From positions 1-64,000 of the IMG/VR virus record IMGVR_UViG_3300009161_000028: a stretch of 64,000 bases of DNA, one strand, 5' to 3'. A program made the translations under genes and the position numbers. This document shows positions 8,524 to 15,955 of this stretch, in pieces (within the stretch, counting starts at the first letter, position 1; each line of letters starts with the position of its first letter). The notes below the pieces were generated by a model. It was not told the DNA's origin, searched no databases, and was given only the letters and a program-made list of their open reading frames with translations. This DNA is from a virus.

Positions 8524-9410
8524 TGGATAGAAAAACACTGGGCATTATTCTTGCCGCGGGCAAGAGTTCACGTCTTTTCCCTGCAACACTAGCATGTACT
8601 AAACAGGTAGTACCTGTATACGACAAGCCACTGATCTACTATGCACTAACTACACTAATTACTGCAGGTATTAGGGACGTTGTACTAATCACAAACCCAG
8701 ACGAGCAAACAGTATTTAAAAAATTGTTCGAGGGTGCAGGGCAACAGTTTGGCATTAACTTGCATTTTGCAGTACAGCCAAAGCCACGTGGTATTGCACA
8801 AGCATTTACTATTGTAGCAGACCAAATCGATGGATATGATCAATTTGAACGTATTGCATTGATACTTGGAGACAATCTATTCCATGGGTCAAAGTTTGAT
8901 ATAGCATTGCAGTTAGCACGAGCTGCAAAGAATGCAGTATGCTTCGCCATGCATGTACAGGATCCAGAACGATTTGGCGTAGTAGAATTAGATGATCATG
9001 GTCGTGTGCTTTCTTTGGAAGAAAAGCCAAAGGAACCAAAGAGCGACCTCGCAGTAACTGGATTGTATTTCTATCCAACGTCCATATTTGAAATTGCTGC
9101 TAACTTAAAACCATCCGATCGAGGCGAGTTTGAAATTACCGATGTTAACAAAGAGTATGCCAATCGCGAAGAACTGTTTGTAACAATTCTAGACGAAGGT
9201 ACTGTTTGGTTTGACACGGGTAATGCACCATCGCTCTTGCAAGCTGCTGAATATGTACATATAATGCAGACTACGCAGAATGTACTAATAGGCTCTCCAC
9301 ATTTGGCTGCATTCAAAAATGAATGGATATTACACGAAGACCTAGCAGTTACTGCTAAACTATGCGACAAGACCCCTTACGGACAATACCTATGGAAACT
9401 AATTCGATGA
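8523..9410 (+). CDS. rmlA: Glucose-1-phosphate thymidylyltransferase (RmlA)
   Basis: First enzyme of dTDP-L-rhamnose synthesis: dTTP plus glucose-1-phosphate gives dTDP-glucose. The nucleotidyltransferase signature is GIILAAGKSSRLFPAT with KQVVPVYDKPLIYYAL. The metal Asp region is LILGDNLFHG and the sugar-binding segment is FGVVELDDHGRVLSLEEKPKEP. ATG 8523 forms a TAATG overlap with rmlB and gives 295 residues, the usual RmlA length. The frame stays open upstream to 8490 but that start would intrude on rmlB. Confidence 0.95.
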   Translation: MDRKTLGIILAAGKSSRLFPATLACTKQVVPVYDKPLIYYALTTLITAGIRDVVLITNPDEQTVFKKLFEGAGQQFGINLHFAVQPKPRGIAQAFTIVADQIDGYDQFERIALILGDNLFHGSKFDIALQLARAAKNAVCFAMHVQDPERFGVVELDDHGRVLSLEEKPKEPKSDLAVTGLYFYPTSIFEIAANLKPSDRGEFEITDVNKEYANREELFVTILDEGTVWFDTGNAPSLLQAAEYVHIMQTTQNVLIGSPHLAAFKNEWILHEDLAVTAKLCDKTPYGQYLWKLIR

Positions 9411-9967
9411 ATGAAAAAACTTACGAAATGTTTGAAAATCTCAACGACCTACGCCTGTATCAGTTTAAGAACTTTGCAGACAATCGTGGATCATTTCAAG
9501 AAACATATAATCATTCGTGGTTTGGTTGGGAAAAAGAGTTTGAAGTACTGCAGCAAAACACTTCATATAACAAGAAGTATGTGCTACGTGGATTGCATTA
9601 CCAGCTAAAGAATCCACAGGGTAAGCTAGTAAGTGTGATTCAAGGTAGTGCAGTTGACTTTGTTATTGACCTGCGTAAGGATTCACCAACCTATCTAAAC
9701 ACTGGTATCTTTGAACTTAGTACGGAGAATCTCAATTATCTCTATGTGCCGCCCGGATACGCGCATGGCTTCCTTGCGCTAGAAGACAACACTATTTTTA
9801 ACTATGGTGTCACTAAGAGCTTATGGCAGAAGGACGACGAGTATTGCATCAACTTTTGGAGTGTTGACGAGTTTACAAGTTATCTACTTCCAATGCGTAA
9901 TCAGATAATTCAAGCTGATAAGGACCGCACGGGCATTGATGTTACGCAGGCAGTACATTATGGGTGA
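9407..9967 (+). CDS. rmlC: dTDP-4-dehydrorhamnose 3,5-epimerase (RmlC)
   Basis: Third step of the rhamnose pathway, a cupin epimerase. Conserved parts are FADNRGSFQETYNH, QQNTSYNKKYVLRGLHYQ (with the catalytic His of RGLHYQ) and YVPPGYAHGFLAL. ATG 9407 gives an ATGA overlap with rmlA and 186 residues, a normal RmlC size. In-frame starts at 9362 and 9392 are further inside rmlA and less likely. Confidence 0.93.
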   Translation: MNEKTYEMFENLNDLRLYQFKNFADNRGSFQETYNHSWFGWEKEFEVLQQNTSYNKKYVLRGLHYQLKNPQGKLVSVIQGSAVDFVIDLRKDSPTYLNTGIFELSTENLNYLYVPPGYAHGFLALEDNTIFNYGVTKSLWQKDDEYCINFWSVDEFTSYLLPMRNQIIQADKDRTGIDVTQAVHYG

Positions 9968-10811
9968 CCGTGTACTAATCTTTGGTGCAACTGGTCAAGT
10001 AGGCACTAGTCTACAAAAGTTTGCACCTAGTGATTATGAAATCATTGCGCATGATAGATCCAAATTTGATCTTGTGGACTCGCCTGCAGTTGAACGTTTT
10101 GTTCGTGCAGTTGCCCCTAAATACGTAATCAATGCTGCTGCATATACTGACGTAGACGGCTCCGAAGATGTGATGAATAGGCATCTTTGCTGGCATGCTA
10201 ATGTTCAATTTCCTGCACAGCTTGCACGGCTCAGTAATAACATGGGCTTTCATCTAGTACATTATTCTACTGATTATGTGTTTGACGGTTTTACTGATTT
10301 AACCGGAAAGTATGTTGAACAGTCGGATAAGAATCCCGTAAACTTTTATGGGAGCAGCAAGTCTGATGGCGAAGAAGAAGTGATGTCATATACCACCTCC
10401 TATACCATCTATCGAGTATCTGCAGTATATTCTACAAGTAATAAGAACTTTCATACTGCAATACTATGTGCGGCTGCAACTAAGGATAGAATAGAAGTAG
10501 TTAATGATCAATTCACCGTTCCAACTAGTAGTGATTGGATTGCAAGGAAGACATGGGAACGTTTGAAGTTGGACCGCGGGCTCAATCATCTTGTACCGCG
10601 AGCAAATTACGGCGATAGCTTTTATGAATTTGCAAAGTGCATTAAACTAGCGTATAATCTGTCTACAGAAATTGTACCTAGCAAACTAGCTAACCTAAAT
10701 AAACCAGCAAAGCGTCCACTCAATACACAAATGACCAGTACCAATATATTGCAATCCGAGTCCTGGCAGGAAGTATATGAAAAATTCCTAATAGAGAACA
10801 ACTTACCATGA
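9960..10811 (+). CDS. rmlD: dTDP-4-dehydrorhamnose reductase (RmlD)
   Basis: Final step to dTDP-L-rhamnose, an NAD(P)H-dependent SDR. The cofactor motif is LIFGATGQVG. INAAAYTDVDGSED and VHYSTDYVFDGF (with the catalytic Ser/Thr region) follow, and YGSSKSDGE contains the Tyr-x3-Lys pair. The start is ATG 9960 inside the rmlC stop region (8-bp overlap); upstream Met codons at 9936 and 9939 are in frame but unnecessary. 283 residues, as expected. Its stop overlaps the queE start (ATGA). Confidence 0.93.
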   Translation: MGDRVLIFGATGQVGTSLQKFAPSDYEIIAHDRSKFDLVDSPAVERFVRAVAPKYVINAAAYTDVDGSEDVMNRHLCWHANVQFPAQLARLSNNMGFHLVHYSTDYVFDGFTDLTGKYVEQSDKNPVNFYGSSKSDGEEEVMSYTTSYTIYRVSAVYSTSNKNFHTAILCAAATKDRIEVVNDQFTVPTSSDWIARKTWERLKLDRGLNHLVPRANYGDSFYEFAKCIKLAYNLSTEIVPSKLANLNKPAKRPLNTQMTSTNILQSESWQEVYEKFLIENNLP

Positions 10812-11674
10812 GCAAGATTAAAACAGCAGAAATCTTTTACAGCATACAAGGTGAAGGACGTTGGGCAGGTGTGCCCAGTGTGTTCTTCCGTACATTTGGA
10901 TGTAACTTCCAGTGTAGAGGATTTGGCTTACCGCTTGGTGAACGCAGCGATGAGCCCGAACGTATTGCTAATCAACTTAGCAAGTACGATAGTTATGATT
11001 CTTTGCCGCTTGCACCAACTGGATGTGATAGTTATGCAAGTTGGCATCCTAAATTTAAGAAGTTTAGCCCCACACTAACTATTGACGAAATTGCAAAACG
11101 TTTTGTGGACATTATTCCTAATGGCAAGTGGACACAGGATAACGGACGAGACATTCATTTGGTTATCACTGGCGGAGAACCACTGCTAGGATGGCAAAAG
11201 AGCTATATACAATTATTGCAACACCCATTGCTTGCAGACCTAAAGAATGTCACGTTTGAAACAAACACTACGCAAAAGATCACCAAGGAGTTGGCTACGT
11301 TTTTTGAGACGCAAAGTAACATCCACGTTACGTGGAGTTGCAGTCCCAAACTATCAATCAGTGGTGAAGCTTGGGAAGAGGCTATACAACCTGACATTGC
11401 TAGAAGTTATTATAATATGGTGTCTGGCGGTGGGAGCAGTTTTTATCTCAAGTTTGTGGTTAGTAATATGCATGATCTTGATGATGTTCGTCGTGCTGTT
11501 AGCCTTTATCAAGCTGCTGGTGTACATTGTCCGGTCTATCTAATGCCGGTTGGTGGCACTGTGGATTCATACTTCCTTAATGCACGTCAGGTAGCAGAAC
11601 TTGCCATGCAGGAAGGTTGGTGGTATAGCCCACGACTACAATGTGACTTGTTTAAGAATGCATGGGGTACTTGA
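10808..11674 (+). CDS. queE: 7-carboxy-7-deazaguanine synthase (QueE), radical SAM
   Basis: Converts 6-carboxytetrahydropterin to 7-carboxy-7-deazaguanine (CDG). The N-terminal YSIQGEGRWAGVPSVFFR is the QueE substrate-binding signature. The cluster cysteines appear as Cys32 and Cys36 (FGCNFQC), with the third probably Cys73 in TGCDSYASWHP after an insertion of 36 residues. The usual motif is much more compact. The radical SAM GGEP motif is in VITGGEPLLGW. At 288 residues it is longer than many bacterial QueE proteins (about 220). It is coupled to rmlD by an ATGA overlap. No queC is found in the window, so the pathway either ends at CDG or continues with a gene elsewhere. Confidence 0.9.
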   Translation: MSKIKTAEIFYSIQGEGRWAGVPSVFFRTFGCNFQCRGFGLPLGERSDEPERIANQLSKYDSYDSLPLAPTGCDSYASWHPKFKKFSPTLTIDEIAKRFVDIIPNGKWTQDNGRDIHLVITGGEPLLGWQKSYIQLLQHPLLADLKNVTFETNTTQKITKELATFFETQSNIHVTWSCSPKLSISGEAWEEAIQPDIARSYYNMVSGGGSSFYLKFVVSNMHDLDDVRRAVSLYQAAGVHCPVYLMPVGGTVDSYFLNARQVAELAMQEGWWYSPRLQCDLFKNAWGT

Positions 11675-11925
11675 TGACGCATACGGTAATAGCGTTATTT
11701 CAAATTGATGATATTTCATACGATAGTATGGACCCAGGCAGTTATGTAGATCATTGTTGTAAGCAAGAACCACAGAGGAGTAAAATTGAATATGTTAGAT
11801 CGCTTGACATCCCGGTGGAAATCTCTGTGGCAGCAGAACACGACACCCAAACCTACCAAGTTAGAATCTGGGCACAGTTGGATGATGAAGCAACGCTTTG
11901 GTACAGAATTAGATACGGTGAGTGA
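11674..11925 (+). CDS. Hypothetical protein, 83 aa
   Basis: Unrecognised. ATG 11674 gives a TGATG overlap with queE. The C-terminal half has beta-strand character (PVEISVAAEHDTQTYQVRIWAQL). Its last 134 bp overlap another plausible small gene in a second frame (11792-11983) that has a strong GAGGAG ribosome site, so one or both may be real. Confidence 0.55.
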   Translation: MTHTVIALFQIDDISYDSMDPGSYVDHCCKQEPQRSKIEYVRSLDIPVEISVAAEHDTQTYQVRIWAQLDDEATLWYRIRYGE

Positions 11926-11983
11926 AGAGTCGTTCGCTAAATATCTCAAGAGGATAAAAGAAAATGGCACGAAAGAAGACTAG
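11792..11983 (+). CDS. Hypothetical protein, 63 aa, overlapping frame
   Basis: ATG 11792 lies 11 bp after GAGGAG (11775-11780); a TTG at 11786 is the alternative start. The product is basic and Trp-rich at the N-terminus (LDRLTSRWKSLWQQ) with a charged helical end (EESFAKYLKRIKENGTKED). It overlaps the preceding frame by 134 bp and the following gene by 20 bp. Composition and ribosome site favour a real gene, but there is no homology support. Confidence 0.5.
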   Translation: MLDRLTSRWKSLWQQNTTPKPTKLESGHSWMMKQRFGTELDTVSEESFAKYLKRIKENGTKED

Positions 11984-12326
11984 TGTAGCGCAAGGGGAAG
12001 AGAACACTCCCGCACCAAAAAAGAAGCGTGTACTATCACCTAAGGATCAAGCCACAAAGAAAGGCGAGCCCTGGGTTGATGTTAAGATGCATGTTGATCC
12101 AGATCAGCCACACAACGGTTACTTTGAACTAGATTGGAATGCTGCTTTCATTGACAAACTAAAAGTAGAAGGATATACCGGTGAAACAGACGGTGATATC
12201 ATGGACCAATATGTTAAAGCATTATGTACGTTTGTTGCAGGCGAAAACGACGAATACGTTGATGCACTAGCTAAACCTAAGATTAACAAGCGAGCAAACG
12301 ACGACGGAACAGCAGAATACTTTTAA
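11964..12326 (+). CDS. Hypothetical protein, 120 aa
   Basis: The N-terminal 35 residues are basic and disordered (ARKKTSVAQGEENTPAPKKK); the rest is acidic and compact (GYFELDWNAAFIDKLKVEGY, TDGDIMDQYVKALCTFVAGE). The ribosome site AAGAGG lies upstream of ATG 11964. Similar small proteins seem common in marine T4-like phages, but I know no function. Its stop overlaps by 4 bp the stop of the leftward bilin reductase gene, so two convergent transcripts meet here without a visible terminator hairpin. Confidence 0.75.
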   Translation: MARKKTSVAQGEENTPAPKKKRVLSPKDQATKKGEPWVDVKMHVDPDQPHNGYFELDWNAAFIDKLKVEGYTGETDGDIMDQYVKALCTFVAGENDEYVDALAKPKINKRANDDGTAEYF

Positions 12327-12994
12327 AGTTCCGGAAACATTAGGTGTTCGAAAAACTCTGTGACTTGGTCCGGCGTAAGACCCAATATATTCATAGTCCG
12401 TGGAGTATGTGGATTCCGCTTTTGGTTTATACAGTAATTATTTTGTTCGTGATAACTGTCCTTGTGATCGTTTCTCTGACGGCCTACATGCTCTAAATAG
12501 TACTCCAAACATTCAACACCAAGTCCTGTTAACTGATCAACTTCCTGTTCGTCAGTTATTGCACCTGCGGCTACCATTGCAGGACTAAAGATAGCAGCAG
12601 CCCAGTCTGGCAGTTGACGCTCTTTCTTCCAATTTAAGTTTGTCACACGTTGGTCAAACCATTTCATCATTGAATGGTCATTAACGCCTGCAAAAGAGAA
12701 GTCTAGAAATGCTCCACTAATGCGACTAGGACCGCTAATAATGTCAAAACCAAAAATAGGACTATTATCATTTACGTGGGGAAATATGCAACAGTGCATG
12801 ATCCATAATTTGTGTGTCTCTCTTGCATCGATGATGTCAACGTGGGCACGGCGTACACGGTCAGACGAGTGTATATAACTGTGCCAACCAAAAGTAGTAG
12901 GAGGATTACTAGGATGATCAACTGCTGGGCCAATGCCCTGCAATAATTGCACGACTCTATCGCCACAAGCTTCAGCCTTTTGCCATATGTCCAC
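12323..12994 (-). CDS. Ferredoxin-dependent bilin reductase, PcyX/PebS-like
   Basis: Reduces biliverdin, made by the heme oxygenase upstream, to an open-chain phycobilin using electrons from ferredoxin. 223 residues with the phage FDBR pattern: HSYIHSSDRVRRAHVDIIDA (38-57), LWIMHCCIFPH (63-73), SPIFGFDIISG (78-88, with the central Asp84) and RISGAFLDFSF. It ends with the Gln-rich helix and NPHTPRTM (194-201) and a LFPxx-type terminus (MFPEL). This arrangement resembles PebS of cyanophages and PcyX from uncultured ocean phages more than cyanobacterial PcyA or PebA. Product specificity cannot be settled by eye. The start is GTG, 23 bp inside the end of the heme oxygenase gene, so the two are coupled. 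No ferredoxin gene lies in the window. Confidence 0.88.
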   Translation of the reverse strand: MDIWQKAEACGDRVVQLLQGIGPAVDHPSNPPTTFGWHSYIHSSDRVRRAHVDIIDARETHKLWIMHCCIFPHVNDNSPIFGFDIISGPSRISGAFLDFSFAGVNDHSMMKWFDQRVTNLNWKKERQLPDWAAAIFSPAMVAAGAITDEQEVDQLTGLGVECLEYYLEHVGRQRNDHKDSYHEQNNYCINQKRNPHTPRTMNILGLTPDQVTEFFEHLMFPEL

Positions 12995-13526
12995 TAGTCA
13001 ATGCCTCATTGTACTCGTTCATAATACGTATTGCCCAATCAAATGCGCAGTTAGCTTCATTGGCCATGCCATCATGCAACTTAACTCGGATGTTTGCTTT
13101 GAGCAAGTCAGGATTATCAAAATCTAAATTACGATGCGACACATGATCCATAATCTGCTTAATCATCTGCCCGCCATATAAGTCGCCCATGTGCCATACA
13201 TACAAGTGGGCCATGATGGCATCAACATCAACTAAATCCATAATGTATGTGTAGTAGCGCATGGTGCTAACAGTGTAGAAGTGATTGGGAACTTTACACA
13301 TAGCTCTGTAATCCTGATACAGTAGATATGTACGTTCGAGCCCCGGAAGGTCTTCCAATAGACCTGCAGCTCTTGCTCGCATTTCGATAGCATTGTACCA
13401 ATGCATCTTGTTTAGGGTATAGTCTGCCCAAATTTCAACGGGCATTGTGCGTTTGAACACTGACTGCATAAATGGCGTATGTTCCGCAGCAGTATGTTTG
13501 TCTTTGGTAAGTTCTTTTAGGCTCAT
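12972..13526 (-). CDS. ho1: Heme oxygenase (biliverdin-forming)
   Basis: Opens heme to biliverdin IX alpha, releasing Fe and CO. 184 residues, about 50 shorter than cyanobacterial HO1 but similar to my recollection of phage versions. The N-terminal KDKHTAAEH carries the proximal heme ligand His11 in the HTxAE context. The distal helix reads HLYVWHMGDLYGGQMIKQ, with Gly114, Asp115 and GGQ 118-120 matching the GDLSGGQ signature. It is the first gene of a leftward two-gene unit with the bilin reductase and faces the DUF454 gene across a 38-bp gap. The strand is opposite to all neighbours, which suggests acquisition as a cassette with its own control. Confidence 0.92.
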   Translation of the reverse strand: MSLKELTKDKHTAAEHTPFMQSVFKRTMPVEIWADYTLNKMHWYNAIEMRARAAGLLEDLPGLERTYLLYQDYRAMCKVPNHFYTVSTMRYYTYIMDLVDVDAIMAHLYVWHMGDLYGGQMIKQIMDHVSHRNLDFDNPDLLKANIRVKLHDGMANEANCAFDWAIRIMNEYNEALTSGHMAKG

Positions 13527-13564
13527 AGTAGTACTTATGTAAATACTGCCTAGAGGATTAAATT

Positions 13565-13984
13565 ATGGACAAGATCAAGAAGGCATTGTTTTTCGTTGCA
13601 GGCATGATATGCTTGGGTATTGCGTATATTGGTATGGTTACTCCCGGTATTCCCTGGAGTACACCAACAATCATAGCAGCATATTGCTTTGCTAAGAGCA
13701 GCGATAAATGGCACAATTGGATGATGAATCACAAGCTGTTTGGCCCGTTTCTTACAAACTGGAAAGACAAAAAAGTTTATCCAAGCAAGGCCAAATGGAT
13801 CATGTTCATTTGCATGGATGCAAGTTTGGTTATACTTTGGCTTACTACCCACAACTGGAAATTGGTTATGGGCGTAAGTGCATTCATGGCGTTCTGGATG
13901 ATTTGGGCAATACGCTATCCAGGCAGTCTCGCAGAATGGCAACGTCGTGTCGCTGCTGGTGAGAAGATTGGATGGTTTAAGTAA
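13565..13984 (+). CDS. DUF454 (YbaN-like) membrane protein
   Basis: 139 residues with three or four hydrophobic segments (about 8-30, 32-45, 77-93 and 98-115). The family pattern is clear: GMVTPGIPWSTPTIIAAYCFAKSS, then a His-Trp segment (WHNWMMNHKLFGPFLTNW). YbaN proteins are small inner-membrane proteins of unknown function. My recollection, not checkable here, is that they often sit beside heme uptake or heme oxygenase genes in bacteria, and here the gene is divergent from a heme oxygenase with a 38-bp spacer. The ribosome site AGAGGA precedes ATG 13565. A role in heme or iron handling at the membrane is inference. Confidence 0.85.
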   Translation: MDKIKKALFFVAGMICLGIAYIGMVTPGIPWSTPTIIAAYCFAKSSDKWHNWMMNHKLFGPFLTNWKDKKVYPSKAKWIMFICMDASLVILWLTTHNWKLVMGVSAFMAFWMIWAIRYPGSLAEWQRRVAAGEKIGWFK

Positions 13985-13998
13985 CGTCCAAAATAAGT

Positions 13999-14027
13999 TT
14001 GACTTTGCGATAGTACTAGTTTAATAT
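13999..14027 (+). promoter_or_regulatory. Sigma70-like promoter before the exonuclease gene
   Basis: TTGACT at 13999-14004 and TAATAT at 14022-14027 separated by 17 bp, ideal spacing for host sigma70. The only sizeable rightward gap here (13985-14055) holds it, upstream of the exonuclease start. It would give early expression of the downstream run from 14.06 to 16.33 kb. Confidence 0.65.
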
Positions 14028-14055
14028 GTCTATACACTAATTATGTTTGGACATT

Positions 14056-15012
14056 ATGAAATATCTACTAGTCGATACCGCTAATACTTTTAGTCGTGCT
14101 CGGTTCGTAGCTCAAGGTGATGATCTTGAGATGCGTACCAGCATGGCACTACATATCTTACTCAGTTCCGTAAAGCGAGCGCAGGAACTATTCTCAGCAG
14201 ATCGTGTGGTATACTGCCTCGAGGGGCGCAGTTGGCGCAAGGATGTATACGCCAAGTACAAGAAGAATCGCACAGACGCACGAGGCGCACAAACTCCTCG
14301 CGAACAAGAAGAGGACAAGGCTTTCTGGGACAAGCTAGATGAATTCAGTAAGTTCCTACAAGAGCGTAGTGGTGCACTAGTACTACGTCATTCGCAGTGT
14401 GAAGCTGACGATTTTATTGCGAGATGGACGCAACTGCATCCCGAAGACGAACACATTATTTGTAGCAGCGACCGCGACTTCTATCAGTTAGTTACGGATA
14501 ATGTAAAGATTTTCAACGGCATTAGTAAAGAAATTATCTCAAAGGACGGTATCACAGATGACAAGTTTAAGCCAGTCATTGACAAGAAAACTAGCGAGCC
14601 TAAAGTGTTGGGTGATCCTGAATGGCTACTTTTTGAGAAGTGTATGCGAGGGGATTCTAGCGATAATGTGTTTAGTGCTTTTCCTCGCGTTCGCAAGACT
14701 CAACTTCTAGAAGCTTTTACTGACCGTAAGGATCGTGGCTTCAAGTGGAACAATCTTATGCTACAGCGTTGGGTTGATCACGAGGAAGTTGAGCATCGTG
14801 TGATTGAAGATTACGAGCGTAATCGGCACCTAATTGATCTTACTGCACAACCAGACTGGATCAAAACAGAACTAGATAATACAATCACAGTTGCAAAAGC
14901 TGCTATAATGCCACGAGCACAAGCAGGCGCATACTTTATGAAGTTTTGTGGATTGCACGGGCTCGATAATATTAGTCAAAGCGCACACGCATATATGGAG
15001 ATTTTCAAATGA
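14056..15012 (+). CDS. rnh: RNase H / 5'-3' exonuclease (T4 rnh-like, FEN family)
   Basis: Probable flap endonuclease-type nuclease that removes RNA primers from lagging-strand fragments. 318 residues (T4 RNase H has 305). The family aspartates are visible: LLVDTANTFSRARF near the start, YKKNRTDARG with the helical-arch basic residues, CEADDFIARW, CSSDRDFYQLV and RGDSSDNVFSAFPRV, the last matching the GDxxDN metal site and helix-hairpin-helix entry. ATG 14056 is chosen over TTG 14047. Its stop is coupled to the next gene by an ATGA overlap. Confidence 0.9.
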   Translation: MKYLLVDTANTFSRARFVAQGDDLEMRTSMALHILLSSVKRAQELFSADRVVYCLEGRSWRKDVYAKYKKNRTDARGAQTPREQEEDKAFWDKLDEFSKFLQERSGALVLRHSQCEADDFIARWTQLHPEDEHIICSSDRDFYQLVTDNVKIFNGISKEIISKDGITDDKFKPVIDKKTSEPKVLGDPEWLLFEKCMRGDSSDNVFSAFPRVRKTQLLEAFTDRKDRGFKWNNLMLQRWVDHEEVEHRVIEDYERNRHLIDLTAQPDWIKTELDNTITVAKAAIMPRAQAGAYFMKFCGLHGLDNISQSAHAYMEIFK

Positions 15013-15467
15013 ATGTAACAATTAAAACTACTGCACCTGGACGCAGTTGGCTGGTCTATGATGAAGACATTAAAGTTGCGTCTGTTCATAAGACGGACGA
15101 AGGATTCATTGTTGCATGTAAGGGCAGTGTAATTCCTGCTAAGACTGTAAAAGCAGTACGCAAGCAGTTGGGTGTAGAAGAGTGGGAGCCTGAATCCAAT
15201 GAGATTGACTCGCAAAGTGTAAATGATCTTGCGGGTTATGCAACAGACTGCGATACATATTACGATCCCATGATCGAAGCCAAGCGACGTTTGCCTTTGT
15301 TTACTAAGGTACCAAACAGCAAGTGTTTCTTTGCAGCAGGTTGGTATCGTATTCAATATGGTAACAAGTTTAAGCAGGAGTTTTGTCCCAAGTTGCTAAC
15401 ACTTAACCGTAATCGCTTTTGGGGACCTTTCTACACCGAAGAAGAAGCAGAGTCGCTTAATAACTGA
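15009..15467 (+). CDS. Hypothetical protein, 152 aa
   Basis: Unrecognised. It looks like a small beta-rich N-terminal domain (NVTIKTTAPGRSWLVYDEDIKVASV), an acidic linker (EEWEPESNEIDSQSVND), then a Cys/Tyr/Trp-containing C-terminal part (CFFAAGWYRIQYGNKF, FCPKLLTLNRNRFWGPFYTEEEA). The end resembles a nucleic acid or peptide-binding mini-domain but no family name can be supported. It is coupled to the exonuclease gene by ATGA. Confidence 0.75.
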   Translation: MNVTIKTTAPGRSWLVYDEDIKVASVHKTDEGFIVACKGSVIPAKTVKAVRKQLGVEEWEPESNEIDSQSVNDLAGYATDCDTYYDPMIEAKRRLPLFTKVPNSKCFFAAGWYRIQYGNKFKQEFCPKLLTLNRNRFWGPFYTEEEAESLNN

Positions 15468-15479
15468 CTAAGTATACTA

Positions 15480-15710
15480 ATGTTTAATCCTGCTAATTTA
15501 CGAGAATTTGTAGCCACTGTAAGTGCCGCGGAACGAAGTAATAAAAAAGAAGTTCGGTTTAGCACCGATGTTGCCCGTCGCATGGCAGACGATCTTACAT
15601 ATCTTATGCTTCAGCTAACGCAGAGTCAAGAGCAGAATATTAAACTGCAAGAACAAGTGACCACTAGCTTGGTCACTGAAGTAGAATTACAAGGTGGAAA
15701 ATTTACATGA
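15480..15710 (+). CDS. Small coiled-coil protein, 76 aa
   Basis: Helical and Gln/Glu-rich; LTYLMLQLTQSQEQNIKLQEQV (two stretches around residues 39-60) has heptad spacing suggestive of a coiled coil. No family recognised. It starts at ATG 15480, 12 bp after the previous stop, and ends in an ATGA overlap with the glutaredoxin gene, so it may be co-translated with it. Confidence 0.7.
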   Translation: MFNPANLREFVATVSAAERSNKKEVRFSTDVARRMADDLTYLMLQLTQSQEQNIKLQEQVTTSLVTEVELQGGKFT

Positions 15711-15955
15711 ACATTAAGGTATATTCAAAGACCAATTGCCCATATTGCGTTAGTGCTAAGAACTGGCTCAAGCAAAGGGGTTATGCATACGAAGAAATCG
15801 TAATAGATAACGACAGCGAACGTCAGAAGTTTTACGAAAGCGTAGGTAATGGTGTGCGCACCGTTCCGCAGATCTATGTAGATGGTGAACGTATTGGTGG
15901 ATTCCAAGACCTAATCAAAAGCCATCTGGCGACCAACTTGAATGCAGATTTTTGA
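15707..15955 (+). CDS. nrdC: Glutaredoxin
   Basis: 82-residue thioredoxin-fold redox protein with the active site NCPYCVSAK (Cys12, Cys15), the cis-Pro motif RTVPQIYVDG and the GGFQDL glutathione-site end, all typical of class I glutaredoxins. In T4-like phages such proteins feed electrons to the phage ribonucleotide reductase, though no nrd genes lie in this window. The symbol is by analogy with T4. Confidence 0.93.
   Translation: MNIKVYSKTNCPYCVSAKNWLKQRGYAYEEIVIDNDSERQKFYESVGNGVRTVPQIYVDGERIGGFQDLIKSHLATNLNADF

Noticed and set aside
12323-12994. Reading the bilin reductase as PcyA
   Set aside because: The NPHTPRT end and short length fit phage PebS/PcyX types better; the exact product remains open.
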